From Phytophthora colocasiae (taxonomy: Eukaryota; Oomycota; Peronosporomycetes; Peronosporales; Peronosporaceae), in the NCBI GenBank assembly GCA_018806915.1, contig JAGKQI010000098.1:2976001-3040000 (forward strand): a stretch of DNA of 64,000 bases. Direction: 5' to 3'. Below the pieces are notes generated by a model that was given only the letters and a program-made list of their open reading frames with translations, made no database searches and was not told the origin of the DNA. The position numbers and the translations under genes were made by a program. The first letter of the stretch is position 1, and each line of letters starts with the position of its first letter. Positions 42,089-52,013 of this stretch are shown in pieces.

Positions 42089-42709
42089 CGCGACTCCCTG
42101 TGCTTCTCGTGCGAGACTGATAAAGTGCAATGCCTTTCAACAGGTGAACCTTGAAAATGCAACTCTTTATAGTAGGGGGGCGATTCAGCGGTCGGTTCGG
42201 ACAGGCGATTCGATGAACCGCCCAATGGAAATTTGAATGAAACGCACAATATCGATTTTCCTTGTTTCTGCAAAGGGGGCGACGGGCAAAAGTATTGTGA
42301 ACGTTCGCACGCAAACCCCGCAGTACGTCGGTACATAAGGGCCTCCTGGCGGTCCACTGGTCAACGCACCACAAAGCAACGCACTTGGCAGGCGTTCGAG
42401 TATATCCAGGGACTTACTTTCCAGGTATATAAGAAATTAGCATTCGAAAAATCCCTTTCAAATTCGAACTTAATCGAGTCAGATCGCACCTAACAGGCCA
42501 AATTCCATATGTTTTATTTATCCAAAAAAACCACCCACCCACAGACAACAACAAACCCCCCAGGCATCCTTGACTTTTGGGGTTTTCCGGAACCCTGATA
42601 GAGGCCCATCACTTTATCTGCATAGAGGAGCACTACCTACTATAGAACCCATGTACGCCATCCACCCACCATGTCGGCTGCTTGCACTTCCATGCCTTCG
42701 ATGCCTTCC

Positions 42710-42724
42710 TCACTCTTCAATCTT
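42710..42724 (+). promoter_or_regulatory. Oomycete initiator-like promoter of the GIY-YIG-like gene
   Basis: TCACTCTTCAATCTT resembles the oomycete initiator plus flanking element and lies 8-22 bases before the ATG at 42732, supporting that start over the longer upstream frame. Confidence 0.45.
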
Positions 42725-42731
42725 CCAAGCG

Positions 42732-43652
42732 ATGAATAATACGACGTTAAAGCAGCAGCGTAGGAATAAGGTACTGGAGTGGGCAGGGCATTTCCGCCAG
42801 GCGCCTCTGGACGCGCGCGCGATACCGATCACGCACCAGCAACTACGGTACTTTGAGAAAGGTTTCCCCCATCGGGTTTACTACAAGGGTCTTCCATTCG
42901 TTCCATGGAGAGATTTACAAGCGAGGGTTGGCAAACCACGGGGTTGGGAGCATTTTCAAGGTCACTTCCGGGATCATATCATCGTTGGCGTCAACGATGA
43001 TATGACGACCTATAAGCCTAACACACACATCTTTTGTAAGGGCCAACGCACCTTCCTGAATCTCGAGGACGCTCTGCAGGAAGGTCACCTGTACCGCGCC
43101 GCCAGTAGACTTCGCTACGACTGGGAGAATGGGACCAACCCAGCCCAAGAAAATGTGGTGCATCACAGGCCGCATGTGAATGGGATTTTCTACGAGGCTC
43201 CACGTCTTCATGGAGTAGGAGGGGTCTACGTTCTACACTGTGGAGCAACAGATGGCTCTGATTTCATTCTGAAGGTTGGGCAGTCCAATGACATCCTTCA
43301 CGAGTACCGACGGACTACCTCAAATCTAGCCATCCGCGGCGACGTAGTATTCCTGTATGGAGTGGAGATAGACACTTGCGATCAAGACCATGCGGAGTCT
43401 CTGCTCAAGGTCTTGCTGACGGAGTTCGGCTTATCTCGCGTGACTGTTAATAACGAAGGAGAGCGAACGATGGCCTTCTACTTCAATGAGAAGACTCTTC
43501 CGTTGATTCACGACGTAGTCTGCGCGATACGCTACGTCTATGACCCGCCGATCGATAGACTAGTCCTCGACCACGAAAACTCCGTGGAGAATCCACTGTA
43601 CGAGCAGGGCCTTTCTCGCGACCTACGGACGCCAGTTCAACCGCACCCTTAA
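42732..43652 (+). CDS. GIY-YIG/T5orf172-like protein, intact paralogue of the split gene
   Basis: The protein is 306 residues from ATG 42732 (MNNTTLKQQRRNKVLEW). The frame is open 54 codons upstream, but that part starts in transposon-flanking sequence. Core pattern: GVYVLHCGA, FILKVGQSND, YRRTT, VVFLYGVEID, HAESLLKVLL. The spacing of G-x-Y, K-V-G-x-S, R and E resembles GIY-YIG nucleases of the T5orf172/MUG113 class. It shares length, order and motifs with the broken copy at 27987/11673 but lacks the Pro-Glu tail. Only 134 bases from the two-gene transposon. Nuclease activity is a hypothesis from pattern; some expected catalytic residues could not be checked. Confidence 0.6.
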   Translation: MNNTTLKQQRRNKVLEWAGHFRQAPLDARAIPITHQQLRYFEKGFPHRVYYKGLPFVPWRDLQARVGKPRGWEHFQGHFRDHIIVGVNDDMTTYKPNTHIFCKGQRTFLNLEDALQEGHLYRAASRLRYDWENGTNPAQENVVHHRPHVNGIFYEAPRLHGVGGVYVLHCGATDGSDFILKVGQSNDILHEYRRTTSNLAIRGDVVFLYGVEIDTCDQDHAESLLKVLLTEFGLSRVTVNNEGERTMAFYFNEKTLPLIHDVVCAIRYVYDPPIDRLVLDHENSVENPLYEQGLSRDLRTPVQPHP

Positions 43653-43817
43653 GAGCTGGTGAAGTTTCTGCCAGAGGTATCAGGCTGGAATACTTCAGCG
43701 GAGTGGGTAGGAGTATAGGGTCGTTAGTGGTGGAGGGTTAAAGGACAGCATCAAAAGCTATAAAATTTTCCGATCTTGAAACGACGCGTCCACTGAGCGG
43801 ATATCCACACTAAGCAG

Positions 43818-46695
43818 ATGTCCCTCTTCCAAGTGCGTGAGTGGTGGGCCGCCAAGGGTGAACGAGACGAAGAATATACGCCTGGTGCTCTGGTTGTGGG
43901 CAATGTGGACAATGACGCCTCTGGACATGGTATTGAGGCTGCAGTGTATTGTAGATAAAAACTAGATTATTCACACTCGACTTGTTGACACTTTAGTGAA
44001 GATTGTAACCGGTAGCTTGAACGGCGTATTGCGCGTGTATTGCCCCACTCAGAGCGACTTCCGTATCGAGCATTTACTGCTGGAGGAGAACCTCCGACGC
44101 CCCATTCTCCAGTTGGGGCTGGGGTATTTCATTCCGTGAGTACAGTTGAATTGATGTCAAGTGAAAGGGTTATTGACGCTTGTTGATGGCAGGAACCAGC
44201 GTATATTAGCACTGGCTATTCTCCAGCCAAGACGTATTGGAGTCTATGTGGTGGAAGCCATGGGAGGAGCTGGGATGGCTGCCAGTTACTTCAAGATCAC
44301 TCTACGATACGAACATCTTCTGGGTATCGACGGAGAACACTTTACAGCTTACAACTTTATCTACGGGCCCTTTGGCTCGGGTAATTTCAATTCCGGGGGT
44401 GGCACAGCACCTCCACGGTCGGAGAAGGACCATCTGTGTGTGCAGTCGCTCGATGGCCGTCTCCAGTTCTTCGAGCAGGACCGTTTTGCTTTTTTGCAGC
44501 CTTTGAATCACAACTTCTTGCCTGGAGCGATCTGTTACGCAGCTGGAATGGACGCGGTGATCGCAGCCACGTCGGATTTACAACTAGAATGTTATCGCTA
44601 TCAGGTCTTGGCATCCGCGTCGTTGAAGACGAAAAGAAATGCCCTGGATGAAGACGGCAAAGAAGACAGACACAAGGATGCTGAATCAGCATTAACCCAC
44701 TGCGACTGGAAGATAAATATCGGAGAAACCATTATAGATATTCGCGTGACGCGGACTTCATATCAAGAATCAGCGACGAGCTTTGACATTCTCGTGCTTG
44801 GCGAATTCACGCTGTTTGGGATCAAACCCCAGGGAGAGGTTTATATGCAGAAGCGACTTGGTTTCCACCCGTCAGCGTTTTCTGTTTTTCGACGCTATGC
44901 TTCACCTACTGAGAGAGGAACTCCAGGTACAGCAGGAATGGAAAATCTTCTCATCGCGAGTGATACAAAAGTCTGGGGCGTTTTCAAGGACAAAACGCTC
45001 ATCTGGTCTGCCTGCGCGTCGACAATTCCTGTGGCGCTGCAAGTCGCCGAGTTTGGCGGAATTGATGGGATGGTCGTGAGCCTCGACTCGGACGGAGCGC
45101 TAAGTGTGAATTATCTGGGGACGGACCCGCCCTCCTCCGCTGTTGTAGCGCCAGATACGAAAGAAATTAACTACGAGGAGATGGATGAGGAGCACCGACA
45201 ACTTTTGAACGTTATTCGTCGAGCACAAGGCGAACGAAGAACGGAACCAAAAGATCGTGTGTTGATTCGAGCTCAAGTACCAGCGATATTAGACGCACTT
45301 CCCGATCGTGGCGACGATTTCCATCGTGGTAGTGGAAATGCTGCTCTAGATCCTACTGGAAAGAATACGCAGCTCACAATGCGCGTATACGTCACGTACA
45401 CAGGTGCAACGCGTGTGTCCAATGTGACTTTATCGGTGTCTACACCTGAAAATGTGGTGGCGAGCGAATCCTCTTTCGTAATTGGAAGTATCGACGGGAA
45501 GGCATCGACGCCGCTCATTATCCCGGTCGTATTACGACCGAGCGCGGATGCAATGCCTACTTCATTGTCCGTCACGATCTCAGCCTCCTACACACTCGAG
45601 ACAGGTCAGCCACGGGTATCCCAATGCGTTGTGAAGCTCCCTATGTGTATAGTGTGTCGCCTGGTACCTCCAGTCAAGTCGAGCACGTTCAAATTCACGT
45701 TAGAGACGAACCAAGAGCCTCTAGAGCTTGCAAGTTTGTTCGAAGACATGTTTCACCAGCCAAGCTGCACCCCTGAATGGGCAAGGCAGGTAGCGTCGGG
45801 TGGTTCTGGAACGAATGTACTGAGCTTCCAGTACTACAACGGCGTCGAAGCTACGATCCTCGTATCGAAGAACGCCGGGCGGTACCGAATCCAGTCGAAC
45901 GAGCTTGAGGCGCTATGGATGGTGTCCCAGGAACTGGTGACACGTCTCCGCACGTATTTTCAAGAACGAGAACAGAGTTCCGACGCCAAGGGTAGCGATG
46001 ATAGTGCGTCCACTGCAGCACTGGAAGTTTTCTACCAGGAGCCCTTACCACTCGCGGATTTCTTCGGTGCTATTGACGCGCACTTCGCGCTACGGAAGGA
46101 AAAACTGGAGCTCGCAGCGCAGCTGAACGACCGAGCACACCAATTCCGCGTGATCCAGAAACGGCTGCTGGTTCGCTACAAGGATCGCAGTCCGGCGGCA
46201 GTGAATTTCCTGGATGTGCTACTGCACGGCACCTACGACCAGCTCATCTCGTTGTCACATACCATGGAGGCAGTGGAGGCCAAGCTGAAGCGTGCAGCCA
46301 ACCGATTGTCGTGCTGTGTCTCGCTTATCCTCATGCTGATCAAGTTCCGGTTCCATCTGGACGGTGAAGACGCACGGGTGCTGGAGGCGTATCTTTCTCC
46401 AGTTGTGAACGAGACGGCTGACAGCGGCGCCGTGGAGCAGGGCTGGGAGGAGCGTACCGACTGTTCCATGACCGAACTACTACGCACTGTACTGGCCAAG
46501 CAACCGCAGAATAAAGACGGAACGGGAGCAGCTTCGTCCGTAGCGACCAGTGAATTACAGATGCAAGACGACACCAAGCGGCTCAAGAAACACATCACAA
46601 TTGTGTGCGATCGACTCGGTAAGGGCGCGTCTCTAGTGCCTGGCAATGCTAATACATCCAGCACAGCGCCTGCAAGCGAGGCGAAAGGAGAGTAG
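43818..46695 (+). CDS. BBS9: BBSome subunit BBS9/PTHB1
   Basis: Three exons: 43818-43929, 43997-44135 and 44193-46695, with introns of 67 and 57 bases. The phases agree, giving 917 residues (human about 890). The N-terminus MSLFQVREWWAAKG and VVGNVDNDASG begin the beta-propeller; later landmarks include CVQSLDGRLQFFEQD, CDWKINIGETIIDI and LGTDPPSS. The C-terminal helical region has PLADFFGAIDAHF, AIQ-like VIQKRLLVRYKDRSP and LKKHITIVCDRLGKG. BBS9 is a BBSome core subunit for ciliary membrane traffic, consistent with flagellated zoospores. Confidence 0.93.
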
Positions 46696-47047
46696 CAACC
46701 TACTGCTGTTTAATAAGACCTTCACTTTGCTTTAGGAAGAGAGTGTATCACAAGATGTCTTGGAATTTGTATGCTTCAAGTTGAAGTGGATGATCGTCCA
46801 GCAGTTCAGGATGATTGCCAATCCAATTCTTCATAGGCTGAAATCAAATTTATAAATTCTGTGATTGGTTGAAAACCTCGAGAAAAAAATGTGTACATGT
46901 GGTGTGTGGGATGTGACCTCACCAACTGTCAGCCTGTCCTCAAGGCTCTGATACATCCACCCAGTCGTCTTAATCCTCTTCCTCTTGAGCTTTTGCAGGG
47001 ATCAATTGCTCCATTCACTTTCAATTTCTTCTCCTCGAGCGCTCAAG
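46696..47047. other. Intergenic region before the first carboxypeptidase
   Basis: No coding signal. AT-rich left half (possible BBS9 3' end) and the promoter of the carboxypeptidase at the right end. Confidence 0.5.
47008..47027 (+). promoter_or_regulatory. Oomycete initiator-like promoter
   Basis: GCTCCATTCACTTTCAATTT, 20 bases before the ATG at 47048, matches the oomycete initiator plus flanking element well. Confidence 0.6.
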
Positions 47048-48655
47048 ATGAACGTGGCACTGCAGTTCCTAGTGGGGGCATTGACGATGGCTTCAGTGTC
47101 GGCAGTTCGCAATGAGGACGCGTTGGTCACGGATCTGCCCGGTTTGGCGCACAATTTGTCGTTCAAGCACTACGCCGGTCACTTGGAGCTCGAGAAGAAG
47201 GAAAAGCTGTTCTACTGGTACACGGAGAGTCAGAGCGACCCGGAGAACGATCCGATCGTTTTGTGGCTCAATGGTGGCCCTGGTTGCTCGTCACTCGGTG
47301 GACTGTTCACTGAAAACGGTCCGTTCGTGGTTCAGGACGACCTGTCCATCAAGGTGAACCGCTACTCGTGGAACCGCAAGGCCAACATGGTGTGGCTCGA
47401 GTCACCGGCTGGTGTGGGCTTTAGTGGCGACGTGGAAGGTCCCAACTACTACAACGACGATACGGTTGCAGCCAAGACGCGGGAGTTCCTCTCTCTCTTC
47501 TTCGACAAGTTCAGTGAACTTAAGAATCGCAAGTTCTACATCACTGGAGAGAGTTACGCTGGCATGTACATCCCGTTCTTAGTGGAGCGTTTGGTGGAGG
47601 AGCCGATCGAAGGTGTCAACCTCAAGGGGTTTGCAATTGGCAACCCGTTCACGGACAACATCATCGACGGCAACGCGTACATTGACTATTACTACTCACA
47701 CGCAATGGTGTCACTTGAAGCCTACGAGAAGATCAAGGTCGAGTGTGGTGCGCACATCGGCTGTCTGTTCGATGATGCACCGTGTCCTTCTGGTTGTGAA
47801 GCTCTGTTGGAGGAGGCCGAAGTGGGTGCCATGGCATCTAACACTCTGGATCCGTACTTCATCTACGGTGACAAATGTCTGATGGACAACACTCAGGCAA
47901 AGGCTCTGCGCAAACGTGCGAAGCCCTCGGTGCGTGTTTCGCCCTCTCATCGCGGTGACATTGGCGCGTGTGCGGATTCTCTCACTCACGTGTACCTGAA
48001 CCTCCCAGAAGTCCAAGAGTCAATCCATGCGACCAAGCCTGGCGGCAAGTACATCCAGTGGAAGGGATGCAGCGACCCGGTTGGTGATTTGTACGCATCC
48101 AGTCCGTCATCACTGCCCAAGTACCACAAGATCCTGGAGAGCGACCTCAAGGCTCTCATCTACAGTGGAGACGCTGATTCCGTCGTCAACTTCATCGGAA
48201 CGGAGCGGTGGATCGGCGGACAAGGCCTCAAGCTGAAGATTAAGGAGAAATGGCGCGCCTGGTTCGGCCCTGACAAGCAGTTGGCTGGTTACGTGCAGAA
48301 GTACGAGGGTCTAACGTTTAAAACAGTCAAGGGTGCTGGTCACATGGTGCCGGCTGTGCGTCCGCTGCACGGTCTCAACCTGTTCGAGTGCTTCGTGTAC
48401 GGCCAAGACGCTTGCAACAAGTTCTTGTACCCGATCGATGACAACGAGATCGAAGCTGGACTCCTAGTGGTGCAGAGCACGCAGACCGCCAATGCTGATG
48501 ATAACTCCGACAATTCTGGTCTGTCACTGGGGTGGATTGCTCTACCTGGTCTGTGTGGATTCATCGTTGTGCTGGTGGCTGTTGCCGTCCGGAATATTCG
48601 CAAGCGCAGCCGCTACGAGCGTCTGTACTCGAACGGATACCAGACCGTGGTTTAA
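47048..48655 (+). CDS. Membrane-anchored serine carboxypeptidase (S10), copy 1
   Basis: Single exon, 535 residues. Signal peptide MNVALQFLVGALTMASVSA. Serine carboxypeptidase motifs: LNGGPGCSS, catalytic Ser in GESYAG (about S169), Asp in GDADSVVN (about D375) and His in GAGHMVP (about H432). The C-terminus has a transmembrane helix (LCGFIVVLVAVAV) followed by a basic tail (RNIRKRSRYERL), so it is a type I membrane protein of the secretory or lysosomal system. Tandem paralogue of 49106-50761. Confidence 0.92.
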   Translation: MNVALQFLVGALTMASVSAVRNEDALVTDLPGLAHNLSFKHYAGHLELEKKEKLFYWYTESQSDPENDPIVLWLNGGPGCSSLGGLFTENGPFVVQDDLSIKVNRYSWNRKANMVWLESPAGVGFSGDVEGPNYYNDDTVAAKTREFLSLFFDKFSELKNRKFYITGESYAGMYIPFLVERLVEEPIEGVNLKGFAIGNPFTDNIIDGNAYIDYYYSHAMVSLEAYEKIKVECGAHIGCLFDDAPCPSGCEALLEEAEVGAMASNTLDPYFIYGDKCLMDNTQAKALRKRAKPSVRVSPSHRGDIGACADSLTHVYLNLPEVQESIHATKPGGKYIQWKGCSDPVGDLYASSPSSLPKYHKILESDLKALIYSGDADSVVNFIGTERWIGGQGLKLKIKEKWRAWFGPDKQLAGYVQKYEGLTFKTVKGAGHMVPAVRPLHGLNLFECFVYGQDACNKFLYPIDDNEIEAGLLVVQSTQTANADDNSDNSGLSLGWIALPGLCGFIVVLVAVAVRNIRKRSRYERLYSNGYQTVV

Positions 48656-49105
48656 AGTAGAAGAAGTGGAAGAGGAAGTCGAGGAAGTATTTGTCAACGT
48701 GAGCGTGATAAAAAGAAGAAAACGTCGTAGTAAAAAAATAATAGAAGAAGTGTCATAACTGGAAAAAAGAAGAAGGAAAGGAACAGTTGATTCCTGTACA
48801 GCTCAGTTGCAGCTAGGATGAGCCGAGCTGGTAGCAGGATGAGTGTACCCAACTAGGCTACAGCCAATCGCAGCAATCTGTGGTCGTGCGTGGCATGGCC
48901 GAGGACGGATGGCACACGCCCCTTTAAGTGTGTATTGCACACTTCACTTGGACTTATTATTGATTCAGGCCAGACGTTACATTCACCCCTTCCAAAGTGT
49001 ATTTCGAGCAAGTTGCAGTCCTCCCACGCTTTTCATTCTCTCATTCCCAATCTTACCAACTACTGTCGCTGATCTTCTGCTTCTGTCAACTGCATTGCAA
49101 GTCAA
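48656..49105. other. Intergenic region with purine-rich tract
   Basis: A GAA-rich purine tract (about 48656-48780, GAAGAAGTGGAAGAGGAAG...) follows the first carboxypeptidase. The rest contains the promoter of the second copy. No gene seen. Confidence 0.55.
49040..49054 (+). promoter_or_regulatory. Oomycete initiator-like promoter
   Basis: CTCATTCCCAATCTT is a close match to the oomycete initiator plus flanking element, about 55 bases before the ATG at 49106. Confidence 0.6.
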
Positions 49106-50761
49106 ATGAAACCTTTCGTCGCAATTGCAGCGCTGGCTGCTATGCTCTTCGCATCTCCTGCCCAATCGTACGCCCCTCATCGCGTCGGAGACCTTCCCGG
49201 ACTCAAGCAAGAGGACGTCCCGTTCACGCACTACGCCGGCCAGCTGCATCTGCCCACGCCAACCAACGAGAAGCTGTTCTACTGGTACGCACAATCGAAA
49301 CGCACACCCGACACTGACCCCATTGTGCTTTGGCTGAACGGTGGGCCCGGTTGTGCTTCGTCCGAAGGTTTTTTCACGGAAAACGGTCCGTTCGTTGCCA
49401 AGCGTGACGGAACCGTCGGACTCAATCCGTACGGCTGGAACGCCCGTGCCAACATTGTGTGGGTCGATTCTCCCTCTGGAGTTGGCTTCAGTGAGCCGCT
49501 ACAAGCTCCGACGGGCTATTACAACGATGACGTCGTGGCGGACCGTCTTCGGTTGTTCTTACGTGAATTCCTCACAAAGTATCCGGAATTAAAAGATCGG
49601 GAATTCTACGTGACTGGAGAGAGTTATGCTGGTATGTACATCCCGTTCTTGGTGGAGCGTTTGGTGGACGACCCTGTTGAAGGCCTAAACCTCAAGGGTT
49701 TCGCCATTGGAAACCCACTGACGGACATGGAGATCGACGGCAATGCCTACATGGACTACTACTACTCGCACGCCCTCATTTCGCGCGGGGACTACTTCAC
49801 GTTACTGGACTATTGCAACCATGATGTAGCTCAGTGCATGTTCACGGACGTCAACTGCACTGAACATTGCCAAGAAGCTGTTCTGAAGGCTCACGAAGCT
49901 GCGGACACGGGCGAGTTCAATCACTACTACATCTACGGCGACGTGTGCCACATGAAGAACAACCAACGCGCTGCACTTCACTCGCATTTGCTGGACAAGG
50001 TGGGCCCGAAGATCCAGACACACCGAGGAGTAGTCGGTCCGTGCGCCGGCGACTTTACCAAATCGCTGCTGAACACGTTGGACGTGCAGAAGGCGCTGCA
50101 CATTGAAGGCGAACTACCCGTCAAGTGGGTGGACTGTCAGCCTTACATCTCGCACAACTTCGATCGTACATTCTCGTCACTGGACAAGTACCGGAAGCTG
50201 CTTGGCAACGGTCTCGAAGTGCTCATCTACAGTGGTGACGCCGATTCCGTGGTGAACTTCATTGGAACGCAACGCTGGATCACCGAGGACGACGGACTGG
50301 CGTTGAAACCAGCGTCGCCATGGCGCGCGTGGCTCGGACCGGACGATCAGATTGCTGGTTATCACCAGCGATTCGAGCTTGGTCTGACTTTCAAGACGGT
50401 CAAGGGAGCTGGTCACATGGTCCCTGCTGTGCGTCCGCTTCATGGTCTTCACCTCTTCGACTGCTTCCTCTTCGGCAACGACAATTGCACTGCCATCTCG
50501 TATCCTACTGACCCGTTCGAGCGTGAGGCTGCCGGGGGTGTTGTTTACACAAAGGCCCCTGAAGCTCTAGATGAAGACGAGCACGATGCTACCCTGGCAC
50601 TTCAAACCAGCACGCAGGAGAGCAGTCACACTGAATCTGCATCAAGCGCCACAGTGTCGCTCTTTATTGGCTGTGCGTTTGTTATGCTGGCGGTGACAGT
50701 GTACTCTCACCGCCGCCGTCGTCAAGACGGACACCGCCGTCAGCAGTACCAGCGCATTTAG
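49106..50761 (+). CDS. Membrane-anchored serine carboxypeptidase (S10), copy 2
   Basis: Single exon, 551 residues. Signal peptide MKPFVAIAALAAMLFASPAQS. LNGGPGCAS, GESYAG (about S173), GDADSVVN and GAGHMVP are present, so the triad is intact. A C-terminal transmembrane helix (LFIGCAFVMLAVTV) precedes the basic tail HRRRRQDGHRRQ. Between the catalytic domain and the helix it has an acidic/Ser-Thr-rich linker (ALDEDEHDATL) longer than in copy 1. Tandem duplicate. Confidence 0.92.
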   Translation: MKPFVAIAALAAMLFASPAQSYAPHRVGDLPGLKQEDVPFTHYAGQLHLPTPTNEKLFYWYAQSKRTPDTDPIVLWLNGGPGCASSEGFFTENGPFVAKRDGTVGLNPYGWNARANIVWVDSPSGVGFSEPLQAPTGYYNDDVVADRLRLFLREFLTKYPELKDREFYVTGESYAGMYIPFLVERLVDDPVEGLNLKGFAIGNPLTDMEIDGNAYMDYYYSHALISRGDYFTLLDYCNHDVAQCMFTDVNCTEHCQEAVLKAHEAADTGEFNHYYIYGDVCHMKNNQRAALHSHLLDKVGPKIQTHRGVVGPCAGDFTKSLLNTLDVQKALHIEGELPVKWVDCQPYISHNFDRTFSSLDKYRKLLGNGLEVLIYSGDADSVVNFIGTQRWITEDDGLALKPASPWRAWLGPDDQIAGYHQRFELGLTFKTVKGAGHMVPAVRPLHGLHLFDCFLFGNDNCTAISYPTDPFEREAAGGVVYTKAPEALDEDEHDATLALQTSTQESSHTESASSATVSLFIGCAFVMLAVTVYSHRRRRQDGHRRQQYQRI

Positions 50762-50852
50762 ACTCTAGCACTGCCGTTCAACATGAATTTCATTACGCCT
50801 GTCACTATCCGACTGTTGATTGAAATGTATGGTCCAGATCTCATTGAACGTC

Positions 50853-51842
50853 ATGGGCGCCGCAGGAAGCAGGTCACCAGTGCCCGACAACTGGGACGCC
50901 TCACGGATCCCATCGCAGAAGGGGAAACTGGCGGTGGTCACAGGCGGCAACTCGGGAATTGGCTACGAAACAGCTTTGCAGCTTGCTCGCAACGGAGCGC
51001 ACGTGGTTTTAGCTTGTCGAGATGAGGAGCGAGGACGTGCAGCAAAGACCAAGATACAGGAAACCTTAGCTTCAAGTGTCAATGCTGGTTCGGTGGAGTT
51101 CATGCAGTTGGACGTGAGTGACTTGTCCAGCGTGAAGCAGTTCGCGGAGAGGTTCAAAGAGACCCACAACCGGTTGGATCTGCTCATCAACAACGCTGGG
51201 ATCATGGGCGGCTCATACGCTAAGACGGTGGACGGCTACGAGCGGCAGTTCGCGACGAACCATTTAGGACACTTTGCGATGACAGCGCAGTTGTTCGACC
51301 TAGTGAAGGAGAGCACACCTGCGCGCATTGTCAACGTCAGTAGTATGGTGCATCGCAATGCGTTCTGGACGTTCGACGAGGACCACCTCATGGCGGACGG
51401 CGAGCGCACGTACAGTCAGTGGCTCAACTACGCCAACACAAAGCTCTGCAACATTCTCTTCACGTTTGAACTAGATCGACGCATGAAAGCCGCAGGTGTT
51501 GAAGGCATCACTGCTGTTGCTTGCCATCCTGGCACGACGTCGACAAATCTACTGACGGCACCGTCGACGGCCAACAGCAACTGGATGTGGTCGACGGCGT
51601 TCAAGCTGTGGAGTCTAATGCCACGACAAACGATCGAGATGGGGGCGTTGCCTACGCTTTATGCTGCTGCGGGGAAGGAAGTCGAAGGCGGAGACTTCTT
51701 CGGTCCTAAACATCTCAACGCGATGTTCGGATATCCCGTCCGAGAGACGCCGTCCAAACTGAGTCAGTCGACAACTGCAGCAACGAAACTCTGGACATTG
51801 AGCGAACGACTCGCACATTTATCCTTCGACATCAAGAAGTAG
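50853..51842 (+). CDS. Short-chain dehydrogenase/reductase (copy 7, outside the main cluster)
   Basis: Intronless, 329 residues from ATG 50853. The N-terminus MGAAGSRSPVPDNW again fits MGxxxS. TGGNSGIG, NNAG, NVSS and YANTK are present. The C-terminal half is closest to copies 2 and 5 (FFGPKHLNAMFGYPVRE). It lies 14.8 kb from copy 6, only 91 bases after the second carboxypeptidase. Start chosen by alignment with its paralogues; an upstream in-frame extension exists. Confidence 0.88.
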   Translation: MGAAGSRSPVPDNWDASRIPSQKGKLAVVTGGNSGIGYETALQLARNGAHVVLACRDEERGRAAKTKIQETLASSVNAGSVEFMQLDVSDLSSVKQFAERFKETHNRLDLLINNAGIMGGSYAKTVDGYERQFATNHLGHFAMTAQLFDLVKESTPARIVNVSSMVHRNAFWTFDEDHLMADGERTYSQWLNYANTKLCNILFTFELDRRMKAAGVEGITAVACHPGTTSTNLLTAPSTANSNWMWSTAFKLWSLMPRQTIEMGALPTLYAAAGKEVEGGDFFGPKHLNAMFGYPVRETPSKLSQSTTAATKLWTLSERLAHLSFDIKK

Positions 51843-52013
51843 ATGCAGGCAAGGCAAACGTTATGAATAATGAAAGCCATCGCAATGAAACAGCTCGATA
51901 ACGGTCTCGTCCAAGAGACATTGATCTGCTCTTGACTAGTCGGCGGCTATTGACGCTGATATCCTGCGGTGGTGGATCCACCCGGCGTTAGAGATCACAC
52001 CAACACTAGACCG

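Larger units (their letters stand above)
39220..42597. mobile_element. Two-gene DNA transposon with DD34E transposase, 8-bp duplications
   Basis: Termini are inverted CAGGGTTCTG / CAGGGTTCCG, followed by diverged G/T-rich inverted sequence, flanked by identical 8-bp ATAGAGGC (39212-39219 and 42598-42605). Inside are two convergent genes: a Tc1/IS630-type DD34E transposase (+) and an unknown protein (-) with 6 bases between their stop codons. C-rich CCCACCCACCC words lie in both terminal regions. The ends and duplication length look hAT-like, whereas DD34E transposases normally duplicate TA. It could be a hAT-type shell holding a Tc1-like element, or a distinct family. Confidence 0.75.

Noticed and set aside
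39250..42560. Inner TA-flanked ends for the DD34E transposase
   Set aside because: The C-rich CCCACCCACCC blocks on both sides are in the same orientation, not inverted; no TA-flanked TIR pair was found by eye.
44237..44692. Short frames overlapping BBS9 on both strands
   Set aside because: They lie within the well-supported BBS9 exon 3.
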